Position numbers and translations under genes: made by a program | Shown: positions 17,166 to 26,015 of the stretch, piece after piece | Numbering within the stretch: the first letter of the stretch is position 1 | How the letters are laid out: every line of letters begins with the position of its first letter | DNA from: SB11 sp965249955 | GTDB lineage: Bacteria; Bacteroidota; Bacteroidia; UBA8524 | Direction of reading: 5' to 3' | NCBI GenBank assembly: GCA_965249955.1 | Contig: OZ252261.1 | Coordinates: 3,038,001 to 3,102,000, forward strand | Length of the DNA stretch: 64,000 bases | The notes under the pieces: generated by a model | Seen by the model: only the letters and a program-made list of their open reading frames with translations | The model's database searches: none | What the model was told of the DNA's origin: nothing

Positions 17166-19964
17166 ATGAGCAAACACTTCTTAAAAAGTATCTTTATACT
17201 ACTACTCTTTTCAGTAACTACATTTACTGTTAGCGCACAAGCTGATGAATTAATGATAGTAGAGTATGTAGACTGGAGTTCAGGTTCAGGCTTTGGGATA
17301 AAATTATTTAACCCCACCAATACCGCAATAAATTTAAGTTCGTACACTTTAGAGGTATACAATAACGGAAATACCAGTCCCAACGGAAATTACTCATTAT
17401 CGGGTACAATAAACCCATTAGGCACATTTATTACAGGTAATACTCCGTTTTGCGGTTCCGATTGCAATGGTACGTGCAATTTAACCAACAGTAGTTCAGG
17501 TGTAAACGGTAACGATGTAGTTGTGATAAGGAAAAACGGAAATATTGTTGATATGGTTGGGCTGCTGGGATACGACCCGGGTAACAGTGGGTGGAAGGTA
17601 AACAATACTACCAATGCCCTAAAATGGAATACCATAACCCGCAACAGTACAAACTGCACCCGCTATACATCTACAACGGGCAGTGGCACAAATTCGTGGC
17701 CCAACAGTTCAAGCACCAATGTAACAGGATGGACGGTTAGTGGCGTAAGCTGTTTATCACAAGGATTTACCTTAAATATAAGCAGTAAGACACCAAAAAT
17801 ATTAATCCCATCAAAAGATACCGTAGTGTGCAAAGGCACATCAATAAACTTTACTGCTGATGGAAGTTATATATGGAAAAGGCGCAATGGTGGTGGTGAA
17901 ACTGTGCTAAATAACAGCGCAACATCGCTCTCTATTACTTTTAATCAAGCAGGGCAAGACACTATTTTAGTCCAAGCAGAAAATTGTGGTGTAGTAACAT
18001 CTGATACTGTAATAGTAACAGTGGGAGCTCCTTTTACATTTTCATTAGGGGCAGATACTTCTATTTGTGGCAACATAAACCATACATTACAACCAACAGT
18101 AAATGGCGCTACTTATTTGTGGCAGGATAACAGCATACAAAACAGCTATACAGCTACCACAACAGGTTGGTTTTGGGCAAAAGCCACCAGAGATAATTGC
18201 ACCTATACCGATAGCATTAACATAAGCACAAAAACAGCCAATACATTTAATTTAGGTGCTGATACCTCACTTTGTCAAGGCGATAGCCTTGTACTTACAT
18301 ACAGTTGTGCAGGGTGCAGTTACTTGTGGAATACAACGGCCACCACCAACTCAATCACAGTAAAACAAAACGGAACATACTGGCTACACGCCGATGACGG
18401 TACTTGCCAAGCTGCTGACACTATTGTAGTAAGTTTTGTTGCACTACCTACATTTAGTTTAGGCGCAGATACCACAATTTGCGAAGGCGATAGCCTTATA
18501 TTAGGATATACTTGTACAGGTTGCACGTATTTATGGAACACCAACGAAACAAGCAGCTCAATAACAACCAAGCAAAGCGGAATATATTGGCTACAAGCAG
18601 GTGGTGGAACGTGCCAATATACAGATAGTATCAATATTGGCGTTACGCCGATAGTACCTATAAACTTAGGTGCCGACACTGTGCTTTGTGTTGGCGATAG
18701 CATACAACTAAGCCATACCTGCATAGGTTGTACCTATTTGTGGAATACCAACGAAACCACAAACACAACAACAGTAAAACAAACAGATACGTATTGGCTG
18801 CATACTACCAACGGAAATTGCAAAATTGCCGATACCATACACATTACCTTTAATGTGCTGCCCGTATTAGATTTAGGGAAAGACTCAATGACGTGTGTTG
18901 GCGATTCCATTACCTTAAGTGCTCCCAGTGGTTATACTACTATTTGGAACGATAACTCAACAAGCAGCACACGCAATATTAAAAGTACAGGAAAGTATTG
19001 GGTACAAATAACCGATGGAGCTGGTTGCAAAAATGCCGATACCATAAATTTAGTCTTTAACCCAAAACCAATATTTGACTTAGGTATCGACTCTACCATT
19101 TGCCCCAACGGCAGTATCACATTAAAAACACCCTTTGCAGCAGCCCAAAAAATATGGTCAACAGGTGAAATTACCGAATCAATTACAACCTCAACCTCAG
19201 GCATATATTGGGCACGCGTCACCCAAAACAGTTGCAGCTATACCGATAGTATAGAAATAAAAACATCACCCCCATACACCAAAAAACTTAACGATACCTC
19301 CATTTGCAACGGTCAAACAGTGATACTTGAAGCACTTACATTAGGCGCAACATATTTGTGGAGTGATACAACCACACTGAGCAATATTGTAGTATCAAAA
19401 CAAGGCAAGTATAAAGTAAACCTACAAATAGGGTATTGTAAGTACACCGACTCTGCATTCGTTACACTTTTACAAGCCCCCAAAAAGCCAATCCTACGCG
19501 ATACAACTGTTTGCGAAAGCGCTATAAATGTTTTTTTAGATGGAAGCACCTCAAATGCTGATACGTATTTATGGAACAACGGAATAACCACACCCAAACT
19601 TCAAGTAGATTCAGGAGGAAGGTATATTGTAATAGCTAAAAACAAATGCGGATTTGTTGCCGATACAGCAACAATTACAGTTGAGCTATGCGCACCACCC
19701 TTTATACCCAATGTATTTACACCCAATAGAGATGGATTAAATGATTTCTTTTCAATTGATTTTTCCTCAGTAACAAAATTTGAAATTGAAATATACAACC
19801 GATGGGGCGAGAGACTATTTCAATCCAACGATCCAGCATTTCGTTGGGATGGTAATTTTAAAGGAGAACCAGTACCGTCAGGAGCATATTTTTATGTTTT
19901 AACCTCAACACTAGGCATAGGTAAAACCTTTAACTCAAAAGGATCTCTTACATTGTTTAGATAA
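17166..19964 (+). CDS. Secreted repeat protein with lamin-tail domain and gliding-type (CHU) C-terminus
   Basis: A 932-residue secreted protein: signal peptide 1-25 ending in VSAQ, a lamin-tail-like domain (about 28-200, with IVEYVDW and KLFNPTNTAINLSSYTLEVYNNG), about nine Ig/PKD-like repeats of 70-85 residues, and a C-terminal domain with PNVFTPNRDGLNDFF, EIYNRWGERLF and PSGAYFYVL. That end is the gliding motility-associated domain that directs type B T9SS export. Each repeat carries LGADTxxCxGDSxxL and YLWNT-type strands; three middle repeats have an extra CxGC pair, suggesting recent duplication. It is probably an adhesin or surface structural protein. Confidence 0.88.
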   Translation: MSKHFLKSIFILLLFSVTTFTVSAQADELMIVEYVDWSSGSGFGIKLFNPTNTAINLSSYTLEVYNNGNTSPNGNYSLSGTINPLGTFITGNTPFCGSDCNGTCNLTNSSSGVNGNDVVVIRKNGNIVDMVGLLGYDPGNSGWKVNNTTNALKWNTITRNSTNCTRYTSTTGSGTNSWPNSSSTNVTGWTVSGVSCLSQGFTLNISSKTPKILIPSKDTVVCKGTSINFTADGSYIWKRRNGGGETVLNNSATSLSITFNQAGQDTILVQAENCGVVTSDTVIVTVGAPFTFSLGADTSICGNINHTLQPTVNGATYLWQDNSIQNSYTATTTGWFWAKATRDNCTYTDSINISTKTANTFNLGADTSLCQGDSLVLTYSCAGCSYLWNTTATTNSITVKQNGTYWLHADDGTCQAADTIVVSFVALPTFSLGADTTICEGDSLILGYTCTGCTYLWNTNETSSSITTKQSGIYWLQAGGGTCQYTDSINIGVTPIVPINLGADTVLCVGDSIQLSHTCIGCTYLWNTNETTNTTTVKQTDTYWLHTTNGNCKIADTIHITFNVLPVLDLGKDSMTCVGDSITLSAPSGYTTIWNDNSTSSTRNIKSTGKYWVQITDGAGCKNADTINLVFNPKPIFDLGIDSTICPNGSITLKTPFAAAQKIWSTGEITESITTSTSGIYWARVTQNSCSYTDSIEIKTSPPYTKKLNDTSICNGQTVILEALTLGATYLWSDTTTLSNIVVSKQGKYKVNLQIGYCKYTDSAFVTLLQAPKKPILRDTTVCESAINVFLDGSTSNADTYLWNNGITTPKLQVDSGGRYIVIAKNKCGFVADTATITVELCAPPFIPNVFTPNRDGLNDFFSIDFSSVTKFEIEIYNRWGERLFQSNDPAFRWDGNFKGEPVPSGAYFYVLTSTLGIGKTFNSKGSLTLFR

Positions 19965-20039
19965 GCTGTTTTATAAGGTGTTTCATCTAAAACAGATGTC
20001 AAAAACTTAATTTTAGGCAAAACGTTATAAGAAAAAGTA

Positions 20040-20047
20040 TATTTTTG
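20040..20047 (+). promoter_or_regulatory. Possible -7 box before acyl-CoA dehydrogenase
   Basis: TATTTTTG fits TAnnTTTG and is 25 bases before the ATG at 20073. No clear -33 TTG is visible, so support is limited. Confidence 0.35.
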
Positions 20048-20072
20048 CCATTCTCAGAAAAAACACCACTAC

Positions 20073-21245
20073 ATGAGTTCGATAGAAACAGCAACTACAA
20101 ACACAATAGGTTTTGCAGAAACTGAAAATATGAAAATGATTCGCGATATGGTTCGCGATTTTGGCGACCGTCACATCCGTCCTAAAATGATGGAGTGGGA
20201 TGAAAGCCAAGAATTTCCTATTGAAGTTTTTAAAAAATTAGGAGAGTTGGGCTTGATGGGCGTATTAGTGCCCCAAGAATACGGAGGTTCAGGATTCGGT
20301 TACTTTGAATATGTTACAGTTGTAAGCGAAATAGCAAAAATCTGTGGTTCAATAGGCCTTTCAGTCGCTGCACACAACTCGTTGTGTACAGGTCATATAA
20401 TGTACTTTGGTTCAGAAGAACAAAAGCAAAAATACCTTCCTAAACTAGCAACAGCTGAGTGGATTGGTGCTTGGGGGCTTACAGAACCTAACACAGGTTC
20501 AGATGCTTTCCGCATGATGACAGTGGGCGTGCAAGATGGCGATTATTGGGTGATAAACGGTGCAAAAAGCTGGATAACACACGGTAAAAGCGGAGATGTT
20601 GCAGTAGTAATGGTACGCACAGGCGAATTGTTAGACAGTAACGGAATAAGTGCTTTTGTAATAGAAAAAGGAACACCCGGTTTTAGTGCAGGGCGTAAAG
20701 AAAATAAACTAGGTATGCGCGCCAGCGAAACCACCGAGTTAATTTTTGAAAACTGCCGCGTACACAAAAGCCAAATACTTGGCGAAGTTGGTCAAGGCTT
20801 CAAACAAGCCATGAAAGTATTAGAAGGTGGCCGCATATCAATAGCAGCACTATCATTAGGTATAGCCAAAGGAGCTTACGAAGCATCTTTAAAATATGCA
20901 AAAGAACGCCAACAATTTGGCCAACCCATAGCCGAGTTTCAAGCCATAGGCTTTAAACTTGCCGATATGGCAATGCAAATTGAAGCATCTGAATTACTTA
21001 TTATGCAAGCCGCAGATGCAAAAAATAAAAAACAGCCATTAAACAAACTTTCGGCAATGGCCAAGTATTACGCATCAGAAGTAGCCGTTAAAGCAGCTAC
21101 TGAAGGCGTACAGATATTTGGAGGCTACGGCTACACCAAAGATTACCCCGTTGAAAAGTTCTACCGCGATAGCAAACTTTGCACTATTGGCGAGGGAACA
21201 TCTGAAATTCAGAAACTAGTAATATCCCGCGAAGTATTAAAATAG
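20073..21245 (+). CDS. Acyl-CoA dehydrogenase
   Basis: A 390-residue FAD enzyme catalysing alpha,beta-dehydrogenation of acyl-CoA thioesters in beta-oxidation or amino-acid breakdown. The N-terminal helical domain, the FAD-contacting WGLTEPNTGSDA and KSWITHG segments of the beta domain, and the C-terminal helical domain with ERQQFGQPIAEFQ are all present. The catalytic base is Glu374 in GEGTSEIQ, the position used by short- and medium-chain enzymes, so it is most likely of the butyryl-CoA type. Exact chain length is undetermined. It stands alone between the repeat protein and rpsU. Confidence 0.93.
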   Translation: MSSIETATTNTIGFAETENMKMIRDMVRDFGDRHIRPKMMEWDESQEFPIEVFKKLGELGLMGVLVPQEYGGSGFGYFEYVTVVSEIAKICGSIGLSVAAHNSLCTGHIMYFGSEEQKQKYLPKLATAEWIGAWGLTEPNTGSDAFRMMTVGVQDGDYWVINGAKSWITHGKSGDVAVVMVRTGELLDSNGISAFVIEKGTPGFSAGRKENKLGMRASETTELIFENCRVHKSQILGEVGQGFKQAMKVLEGGRISIAALSLGIAKGAYEASLKYAKERQQFGQPIAEFQAIGFKLADMAMQIEASELLIMQAADAKNKKQPLNKLSAMAKYYASEVAVKAATEGVQIFGGYGYTKDYPVEKFYRDSKLCTIGEGTSEIQKLVISREVLK

Positions 21246-21250
21246 AAATT

Positions 21251-21283
21251 TTTTGTATAAAGGTAAATAAAGTCATACCTTTG
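21251..21283 (+). promoter_or_regulatory. rpsU promoter (Bacteroidota type)
   Basis: A -33 TTTTG at 21251-21255 and a -7 TACCTTTG at 21276-21283 are separated by 20 bases, close to the Bacteroidota housekeeping consensus. The ATG of rpsU follows at 21305. Confidence 0.7.
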
Positions 21284-21304
21284 CAATCCTTTTGAAAGTA
21301 TAAC

Positions 21305-21496
21305 ATGATTATAGTAAACGTAAAAGAAAACGAGAGTTTAGAGAAAGCACTTAAAAAATTCAAAAAGAAATTTGAAAAAACAGGTGTGTTAAAAGAATTA
21401 CGCCGTCGTCAAGCGTTCGAAAAACAATCGGTATCACGCCGCCTTCAAGTTATTAAGGCCGCATACAAGCAAAAACAACAAACAATAAACGATTAA
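21305..21496 (+). CDS. rpsU: Ribosomal protein bS21
   Basis: A 63-residue, very basic small-subunit protein with the bS21 pattern: VNVKENESLEKALKKFKKKFEKTG, then LRRRQAFEKQSVSRR. It binds near the 3' end of 16S rRNA at the platform of the 30S subunit. In Bacteroidota, bS21 takes part in sequestering the anti-Shine-Dalgarno sequence, which fits the lack of Shine-Dalgarno sites in this window. It has its own promoter and a small terminator hairpin after the stop, so it is probably monocistronic. Confidence 0.95.
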   Translation: MIIVNVKENESLEKALKKFKKKFEKTGVLKELRRRQAFEKQSVSRRLQVIKAAYKQKQQTIND

Positions 21497-21511
21497 GTAG
21501 CCTAGCTACTT
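21495..21511 (+). terminator. Small terminator hairpin after rpsU
   Basis: AAGTAGC at 21495-21501, loop CTA, then GCTACTT at 21505-21511, followed by a T-rich stretch. The stem begins inside the stop codon. It is short, so termination may be partial. Confidence 0.5.
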
Positions 21512-21554
21512 TTGGTTTATTATAAAAAATTTCTGTATCTTTAAGCTCACGCTT

Positions 21555-22442
21555 ATGGATGCAGAAATTTTACTTTTTATAGAGTATTTAGCAGTAGAAA
21601 GAAAATACTCAACCCATACAGTTACTGCATATCATAAAGATTTACAGCAGTTTCAGCAATACCTTGCTGAGCATTACAATAGCGTTCCCGTATCAGAAAT
21701 CACCCACCAACAAATCCGTAGTTGGTTGGCACAGCTATTAGCTGATGGAGTAAAAGCCACATCAGTAAACCGAAAAATATCTACACTAAAAAGTTTTTTC
21801 AAGCACCTGAAAAGAGTAGGGAGGGTACTTGGCAACCCTATGGGGAAAGTGCAAGCACCCAAAAAGCCCAAACAACTACCTGTTTTTGTTGAAAAAACAA
21901 AAATTGCAGTCCTTACAGACACTATTATGCCTGAAGAGGGCGATAATTATATCTCTACACGCAATAGGCTTGTTATCGAGCTGTTATACGGCACAGGAAT
22001 GCGTTTAAGCGAATTAATCCATCTTAAAGAAGAAGATATAGATTTCTATACCGGAACATTAAAAGTGCTGGGAAAACGCAATAAAGAGCGTATAATACCC
22101 ATTACTAAACCCTTGTTAAAACTCATCAAAGATTATTGCTTCCTTAAACTTGAAAATGACGAAAAAAATCTATATTTGTTAAGCAACAAGGGTAGGAAAA
22201 TGTACCCAAAGTTGGTTTATAATATTGTAAAGGGTAACTTGTCGTTGGTTACAACACTTAAAAAAAGAAGTCCCCATGTATTGCGTCACTCGTTTGCTAC
22301 CCACCTACTTGAAAACGGCGCCGACCTTAACGCAATAAAAGAATTATTAGGTCATGCAAACCTTGCGGCAACGCAAGTATATACCCATAATACAATAGAG
22401 AGGCTGAAAGACGTACATAAAAAATCTCACCCTAAATCATAA
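21555..22442 (+). CDS. Tyrosine recombinase (XerC/XerD type)
   Basis: A 295-residue site-specific recombinase. The N-terminal SAM-like core-binding domain spans about 1-90 (ERKYSTHTVTAYHKDLQQF) and the catalytic domain about 105-290. All catalytic residues are visible: Arg150 (GTGMRLSEL), Lys174 (LGKRNKER), His241 and Arg244 (HVLRHSFATH), His267 (LLGHANL) and Tyr276 (QVYTHNT). The length and conserved motifs match XerC/XerD, which resolve chromosome dimers at dif. It lies between rpsU and hpf rather than beside mobile genes, so a housekeeping role is more likely than an integrase. I cannot tell XerC from XerD. Confidence 0.92.
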   Translation: MDAEILLFIEYLAVERKYSTHTVTAYHKDLQQFQQYLAEHYNSVPVSEITHQQIRSWLAQLLADGVKATSVNRKISTLKSFFKHLKRVGRVLGNPMGKVQAPKKPKQLPVFVEKTKIAVLTDTIMPEEGDNYISTRNRLVIELLYGTGMRLSELIHLKEEDIDFYTGTLKVLGKRNKERIIPITKPLLKLIKDYCFLKLENDEKNLYLLSNKGRKMYPKLVYNIVKGNLSLVTTLKKRSPHVLRHSFATHLLENGADLNAIKELLGHANLAATQVYTHNTIERLKDVHKKSHPKS

Positions 22443-22469
22443 TTGTTACACTCTAAAAACCTAAGAGCT

Positions 22470-22775
22470 ATGCAAATTTTAATTCAATCTATTCATTTTA
22501 CCGCCGATCAAAAACTTATCGATTACATCAACAAAAGGCTAGAAAAGCTTCTTACCTTTTACGATAATATTATTGATGCCAATGTTTACCTAAAAGTTGA
22601 GAATGTAACAGACGAAAACAACAAAACACTCGAAGTAAAATTAAATGTGCAGAACCAAACTCTTTTTTGTGAAGAGCACTGCCAAACCTTTGAATGTGCT
22701 ATAGATATGGCAGTTGAGTCGTTAAAAATGCAGTTGAAAAAATACAAGAGTAAACTGCGTGCAGTAAATTTTTAA
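22470..22775 (+). CDS. hpf: Ribosome hibernation-promoting factor (short HPF/RaiA)
   Basis: A 101-residue protein with the HPF/RaiA fold: MQILIQSIHFTADQKLIDYINKRLEKL, a central LKVENVTDENNKTLEVKLNV, and a basic C-terminal helix LKMQLKKYKSKLRAV. It binds the 30S decoding region and stores ribosomes in an inactive state. It is the short form, without the dimerising C-terminal domain. I chose the ATG at 22470; the frame is open from just after the recombinase stop, but the earlier nine residues do not look conserved. It starts 27 bases after the recombinase gene. Confidence 0.9.
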   Translation: MQILIQSIHFTADQKLIDYINKRLEKLLTFYDNIIDANVYLKVENVTDENNKTLEVKLNVQNQTLFCEEHCQTFECAIDMAVESLKMQLKKYKSKLRAVNF

Positions 22776-22781
22776 AAAAAC

Positions 22782-22813
22782 TTTTGTACAAATAAAATTT
22801 TCTACTACTTTTG
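22782..22813 (+). promoter_or_regulatory. Promoter of the tRNA-tuf cluster
   Basis: TTTTG at 22782-22786 and TACTTTTG at 22806-22813, separated by 19 bases, match the Bacteroidota -33/-7 consensus. Transcription should begin near 22820, about 58 bases before tRNA-Thr. No separate promoter box is evident just before tuf, so this one may also serve tuf. Confidence 0.7.
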
Positions 22814-22877
22814 CAGTCCTTTGAAAAAGAGATAAGACGAATTATCCACTTCAAAGGACTGTTCTTTTTTATAACAA

Positions 22878-22950
22878 GCCACTTTAGCTCAGCTGGTAGA
22901 GCAACTGATTTGTAATCAGTAGGTCGCTGGTTCGATCCCGGCAAGTGGCT
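22878..22950 (+). tRNA. tRNA-Thr (TGT)
   Basis: A 73-base cloverleaf: acceptor GCCACTT pairs with AAGTGGC (22943-22949) before discriminator T. The anticodon stem ACTGA/TCAGT encloses TTTGTAA, with anticodon TGT at 22911-22913. The T arm has GGTTCGATCCC. CCA is not encoded. Confidence 0.96.
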
Positions 22951-22967
22951 CGCATTTTTATGCAAAC

Positions 22968-23048
22968 GGGGAGATACCAGAGCGGCCAAATGGGACGGAC
23001 TGTAAATCCGTTGGGAAACCTACGAAGGTTCGAATCCTTCTCTCCCCA
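22968..23048 (+). tRNA. tRNA-Tyr (GTA)
   Basis: An 81-base class II tRNA with acceptor GGGGAGA / TCTCCCC and discriminator A. The anticodon loop CTGTAAA gives GTA. A long variable arm (TTGGGAAACCTACG) is present, as expected for bacterial tRNA-Tyr. CCA is not encoded. Confidence 0.96.
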
Positions 23049-23116
23049 CCCAAGGCGTGTGAGTTGTGGGATATGTAAACTAAAATTACATATCCCTAAC
23101 AACCTCAAGCCAGTTT

Positions 23117-23189
23117 GCGGGAGTAGCTCAGTTGGTAGAGCGACAGCCTTCCAAGCTGTAGGTCGCGGGTTCGAGCCTCGTCTCCCGCT
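23117..23189 (+). tRNA. tRNA-Gly (TCC)
   Basis: A 73-base cloverleaf with acceptor GCGGGAG / CTCCCGC and discriminator T. The anticodon stem ACAGC/GCTGT encloses CTTCCAA, giving anticodon TCC. Confidence 0.96.
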
Positions 23190-23205
23190 CAAAAAAACTG
23201 GAACT

Positions 23206-23277
<72 letters not shown>

Positions 23278-23357
23278 CAAAATGATGCGATTGAACAGTG
23301 AAAAAGATATAGAAAGATTGAACTTTAAAATAAACGAATACTTAAAATTACAATAAA

Positions 23358-24545
23358 ATGGCTAAAGAGAATTTTGACCGCTCAAAACCCCACCTTAACA
23401 TAGGTACAATCGGTCACGTTGACCACGGTAAAACTACCCTTACTGCGGCTATTACAAAAGTATTGTCTGATGCTGGTTTCTCAGAAGCTCGCTCATTCGA
23501 TTCTATAGATGCTGCTCCTGAAGAAAAAGAAAGGGGTATCACCATTAACACTGCTCACGTTGAGTACCAAACAGCAAACCGTCACTACGCTCACGTTGAC
23601 TGTCCAGGTCACGCCGATTACGTAAAAAACATGGTTACTGGTGCTGCTCAAATGGACGGCGCTATATTAGTGGTTGCTTCAACTGACGGTCCTATGCCAC
23701 AAACTCGTGAGCATATCTTGTTAGCTCGCCAAGTTGGTGTGCCTCAACTAGTTGTGTTTATGAACAAAGTAGACATGGTTGAAGATGCTGAGCTTCTTGA
23801 ACTAGTTGAAATGGAAATTCGTGAACTATTAAGCTTTTATGAGTTTGATGGTGATAATATCCCAGTTATTCAAGGTTCAGCACTTGGTGCATTGAACGGA
23901 GATGCTAAATGGGTACAAACAGTGTTGGATTTGATGGAAGCTGTTGATAGCTGGATTCCAGTTCCTCCACGTTTGACTGATCAACCTTTCTTGATGCCTA
24001 TCGAAGACGTGTTCTCAATCACAGGTCGTGGTACTGTTGCTACAGGTAGGATTGAAAGAGGTGTAATCAACTCTGGTGACCCAGTAGAAATCATCGGTAT
24101 GGGTTCAGAAAAACTAACCTCAACCGTTACTGGTATCGAGATGTTCCGTAAAATATTAGATCGTGGTGAAGCTGGTGATAACGCTGGTATACTTCTACGT
24201 GGTATCGACAAAGAATCAATCCGTCGTGGTATGGTTATTTGCAAACCAGGTTCAGTAAAACCTCACAGCGATTTCAAAGGTGAAGTATACATATTAAGCA
24301 AAGAAGAAGGTGGTCGTCATACCCCATTCTTTAATAAATACAAACCACAATTTTATTTCCGTACAACTGACGTAACAGGTGAGGTATTCCTTCCTGAAGG
24401 TACTGAAATGATTATGCCTGGTGATAACGTAACAATTACAGTTAAATTGTTATCTCCAATAGCAATGGAAAAAGGTCTACGTTTCGCTATCCGTGAAGGT
24501 GGTCGTACCATTGGTGCAGGACAGGTAACTGAAATATTAAACTAA
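23358..24545 (+). CDS. tuf: Elongation factor Tu
   Basis: The 395-residue GTPase that brings aminoacyl-tRNA to the ribosome. GTP motifs are GHVDHGKTT (near residue 19), the switch I RGITIN, DCPGHADYVKN and NKVD. Domains 2 and 3 are complete, ending in GRTIGAGQVTEILN. The gene lies inside a tRNA cluster, with four tRNA genes before it and tRNA-Trp after it. A strong terminator follows. Confidence 0.99.
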   Translation: MAKENFDRSKPHLNIGTIGHVDHGKTTLTAAITKVLSDAGFSEARSFDSIDAAPEEKERGITINTAHVEYQTANRHYAHVDCPGHADYVKNMVTGAAQMDGAILVVASTDGPMPQTREHILLARQVGVPQLVVFMNKVDMVEDAELLELVEMEIRELLSFYEFDGDNIPVIQGSALGALNGDAKWVQTVLDLMEAVDSWIPVPPRLTDQPFLMPIEDVFSITGRGTVATGRIERGVINSGDPVEIIGMGSEKLTSTVTGIEMFRKILDRGEAGDNAGILLRGIDKESIRRGMVICKPGSVKPHSDFKGEVYILSKEEGGRHTPFFNKYKPQFYFRTTDVTGEVFLPEGTEMIMPGDNVTITVKLLSPIAMEKGLRFAIREGGRTIGAGQVTEILN

Positions 24546-24570
24546 GGGTTTTAAACAACCTGATATTAAA

Positions 24571-24597
24571 ATCAATCCCGAATTTTTCGGGATTGAT
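24571..24597 (+). terminator. Strong terminator after tuf
   Basis: A perfect 12-base stem, ATCAATCCCGAA (24571-24582) with TTCGGGATTGAT (24586-24597), a TTT loop and a T run immediately after. It separates tuf from the tRNA-Trp/secE transcript. Confidence 0.9.
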
Positions 24598-24626
24598 TTT
24601 TGTATCTATAATAAACCACAAAAAAA

Positions 24627-24697
24627 AGGGGTATAGTTCAATGGTAGAATAGCGGTCTCCAAAACCGTTGATTCGGGTTCGAATCCTGGTACCCCTG
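24627..24697 (+). tRNA. tRNA-Trp (CCA)
   Basis: A 71-base cloverleaf with acceptor AGGGGTA / TACCCCT and discriminator G. The anticodon loop CTCCAAA gives CCA. It sits between the tuf terminator and secE, the usual place in Bacteroidota. Confidence 0.96.
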
Positions 24698-24716
24698 CGA
24701 TAGAATCCTTCATATT

Positions 24717-24911
24717 ATGAAAAGGGTAAAAGATTATATAGTAGCATCATACGATGAGTTGGTGCATAAAGTAAGCTGGCCTACTTGGGAAGAGCTGCAA
24801 TCTAGTACTATGTTAGTATTAGTATCATCAGTAATATTTTCGGTGGCAGTAGCTTTAACAGACTTTGGTTTGAAAGAAGTATTGAGCCTGTTTTACTCAA
24901 TGGTTAAATAA
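24717..24911 (+). CDS. secE: Preprotein translocase subunit SecE
   Basis: A 64-residue single-span SecE: an amphipathic N-terminal helix with the conserved HKVSWPTWEEL, then one membrane helix (about residues 31-50). SecE clamps SecY in the translocon. This is the short one-helix form, unlike the three-helix E. coli protein. It begins the secE-nusG-rplKAJL-rpoBC run, 17 bases before nusG. Confidence 0.95.
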   Translation: MKRVKDYIVASYDELVHKVSWPTWEELQSSTMLVLVSSVIFSVAVALTDFGLKEVLSLFYSMVK

Positions 24912-24928
24912 CCTGAAAAGAACAAATA

Positions 24929-25471
24929 ATGCAGGAACAGGATTTTAAATGGTATGTAGTAAGGGCAATTAGCGGCCAAGAAAAGAAAGTAAAAGCTTAT
25001 ATAGAACATGAGCTTGAGCGTGCTAATTTGAGTGAGTATGTACCTCAGGTACTTATTCCGATGGAGAAAGTATACCAAATAAAAAACGGTAAAAAAACTT
25101 CAAAAGAGCGTAGCTTTTATCCCGGCTATATACTTATACAAGCACACCTTGTAGGCGAAGTTGGGCCACTAATAAAAGCAATAAACGGAATAGTTGGTTT
25201 TTTGGGTGGCGATGAGCCAGTACCCTTAAGGCAAAACGAAGTTTCACGTATATTAGGTACTGTTGATGAACATGCCGATAAAGGAGAAACTGCAATTGAA
25301 CCATTTATTGAAGGTGAAACAGTGAAAGTGATTGATGGACCTTTTAGTGGATTTAGTGGGACAATTGAAGAGGTTTACGAAGAGAAGAAAAAACTAAAAG
25401 TAATGGTAAAAATCTTCGGACGACGCTCTCCACTAGAATTAAATTACGTACAAGTAGAAAAAGAACAATAA
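24929..25471 (+). CDS. nusG: Transcription termination/antitermination factor NusG
   Basis: A 180-residue protein with the NGN domain (WYVVRAISGQEKKVKAYIE, then PGYILIQ, about 1-115) and a C-terminal KOW domain (VIDGPFSGFSGTIEEV, about 127-178). NusG binds RNA polymerase, suppresses pausing, and links it to Rho or ribosomal protein S10. The length is normal. Confidence 0.97.
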   Translation: MQEQDFKWYVVRAISGQEKKVKAYIEHELERANLSEYVPQVLIPMEKVYQIKNGKKTSKERSFYPGYILIQAHLVGEVGPLIKAINGIVGFLGGDEPVPLRQNEVSRILGTVDEHADKGETAIEPFIEGETVKVIDGPFSGFSGTIEEVYEEKKKLKVMVKIFGRRSPLELNYVQVEKEQ

Positions 25472-25543
25472 TAACAATAATGCAATGCCGGTAGCGAGTT
25501 TGCTTCCAACCGTTTAAAGCAAAGCATATTAACATAAACAACA

Positions 25544-25984
25544 ATGGCAAAAGAAGTACAAGCATTTGTAAAATTACAAATCAAAGGCGGAGCTGCCAAC
25601 CCTGCACCACCAATTGGCCCTGCACTGGGTGCAAAAGGGGTGAATATAATGGAGTTTTGCAAGCAGTTTAATGCGCGCACTCAAGATAAACCTGGTAAAA
25701 TTTTACCGGTTGTTATCACAGTATATTCAGATAAATCTTTCGATTTTATTATCAAAACACCTCCCGTAGCTGCACAGTTATTAGAGGTTACCAAGGTAAA
25801 GCAAGGTTCAGAGCAATCAAACCGTAAAAAAGTAGGTTCAGTTACTTGGGAACAAGTACAAACCATAGCCGAAGAAAAAATGCCCGATTTAAACTGCTTC
25901 ACAGTAGAATCAGCCATGAAAATGGTTGCCGGTACTGCGCGTAGTATGGGTATTACAGTAAACGGTTCAGCCCCTTGGGAATAA
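25544..25984 (+). CDS. rplK: Ribosomal protein uL11
   Basis: A 146-residue L11 with the proline-rich NPAPPIGPALGAKGVNIMEFC N-terminal domain and a C-terminal rRNA-binding domain. It binds the GTPase-associated centre of 23S rRNA and is needed for RelA activation. It is 73 bases after nusG and 31 before rplA. Confidence 0.98.
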   Translation: MAKEVQAFVKLQIKGGAANPAPPIGPALGAKGVNIMEFCKQFNARTQDKPGKILPVVITVYSDKSFDFIIKTPPVAAQLLEVTKVKQGSEQSNRKKVGSVTWEQVQTIAEEKMPDLNCFTVESAMKMVAGTARSMGITVNGSAPWE

Positions 25985-26015
25985 TTTTCAGTAAAATTAA
26001 GTGAGATTTTAAAAA

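Noticed and set aside
19966..19995. Possible terminator after the 932-residue protein (CTGTTTTA / TAAAACAG)
   Set aside because: The stem is 8 pairs with a 14-base loop and no T run follows.
21555..22442. Integrase of a mobile island
   Set aside because: The recombinase lies between rpsU and hpf, with no att-like repeats or cargo genes; it looks like a chromosomal Xer protein, although tRNA genes lie not far away.
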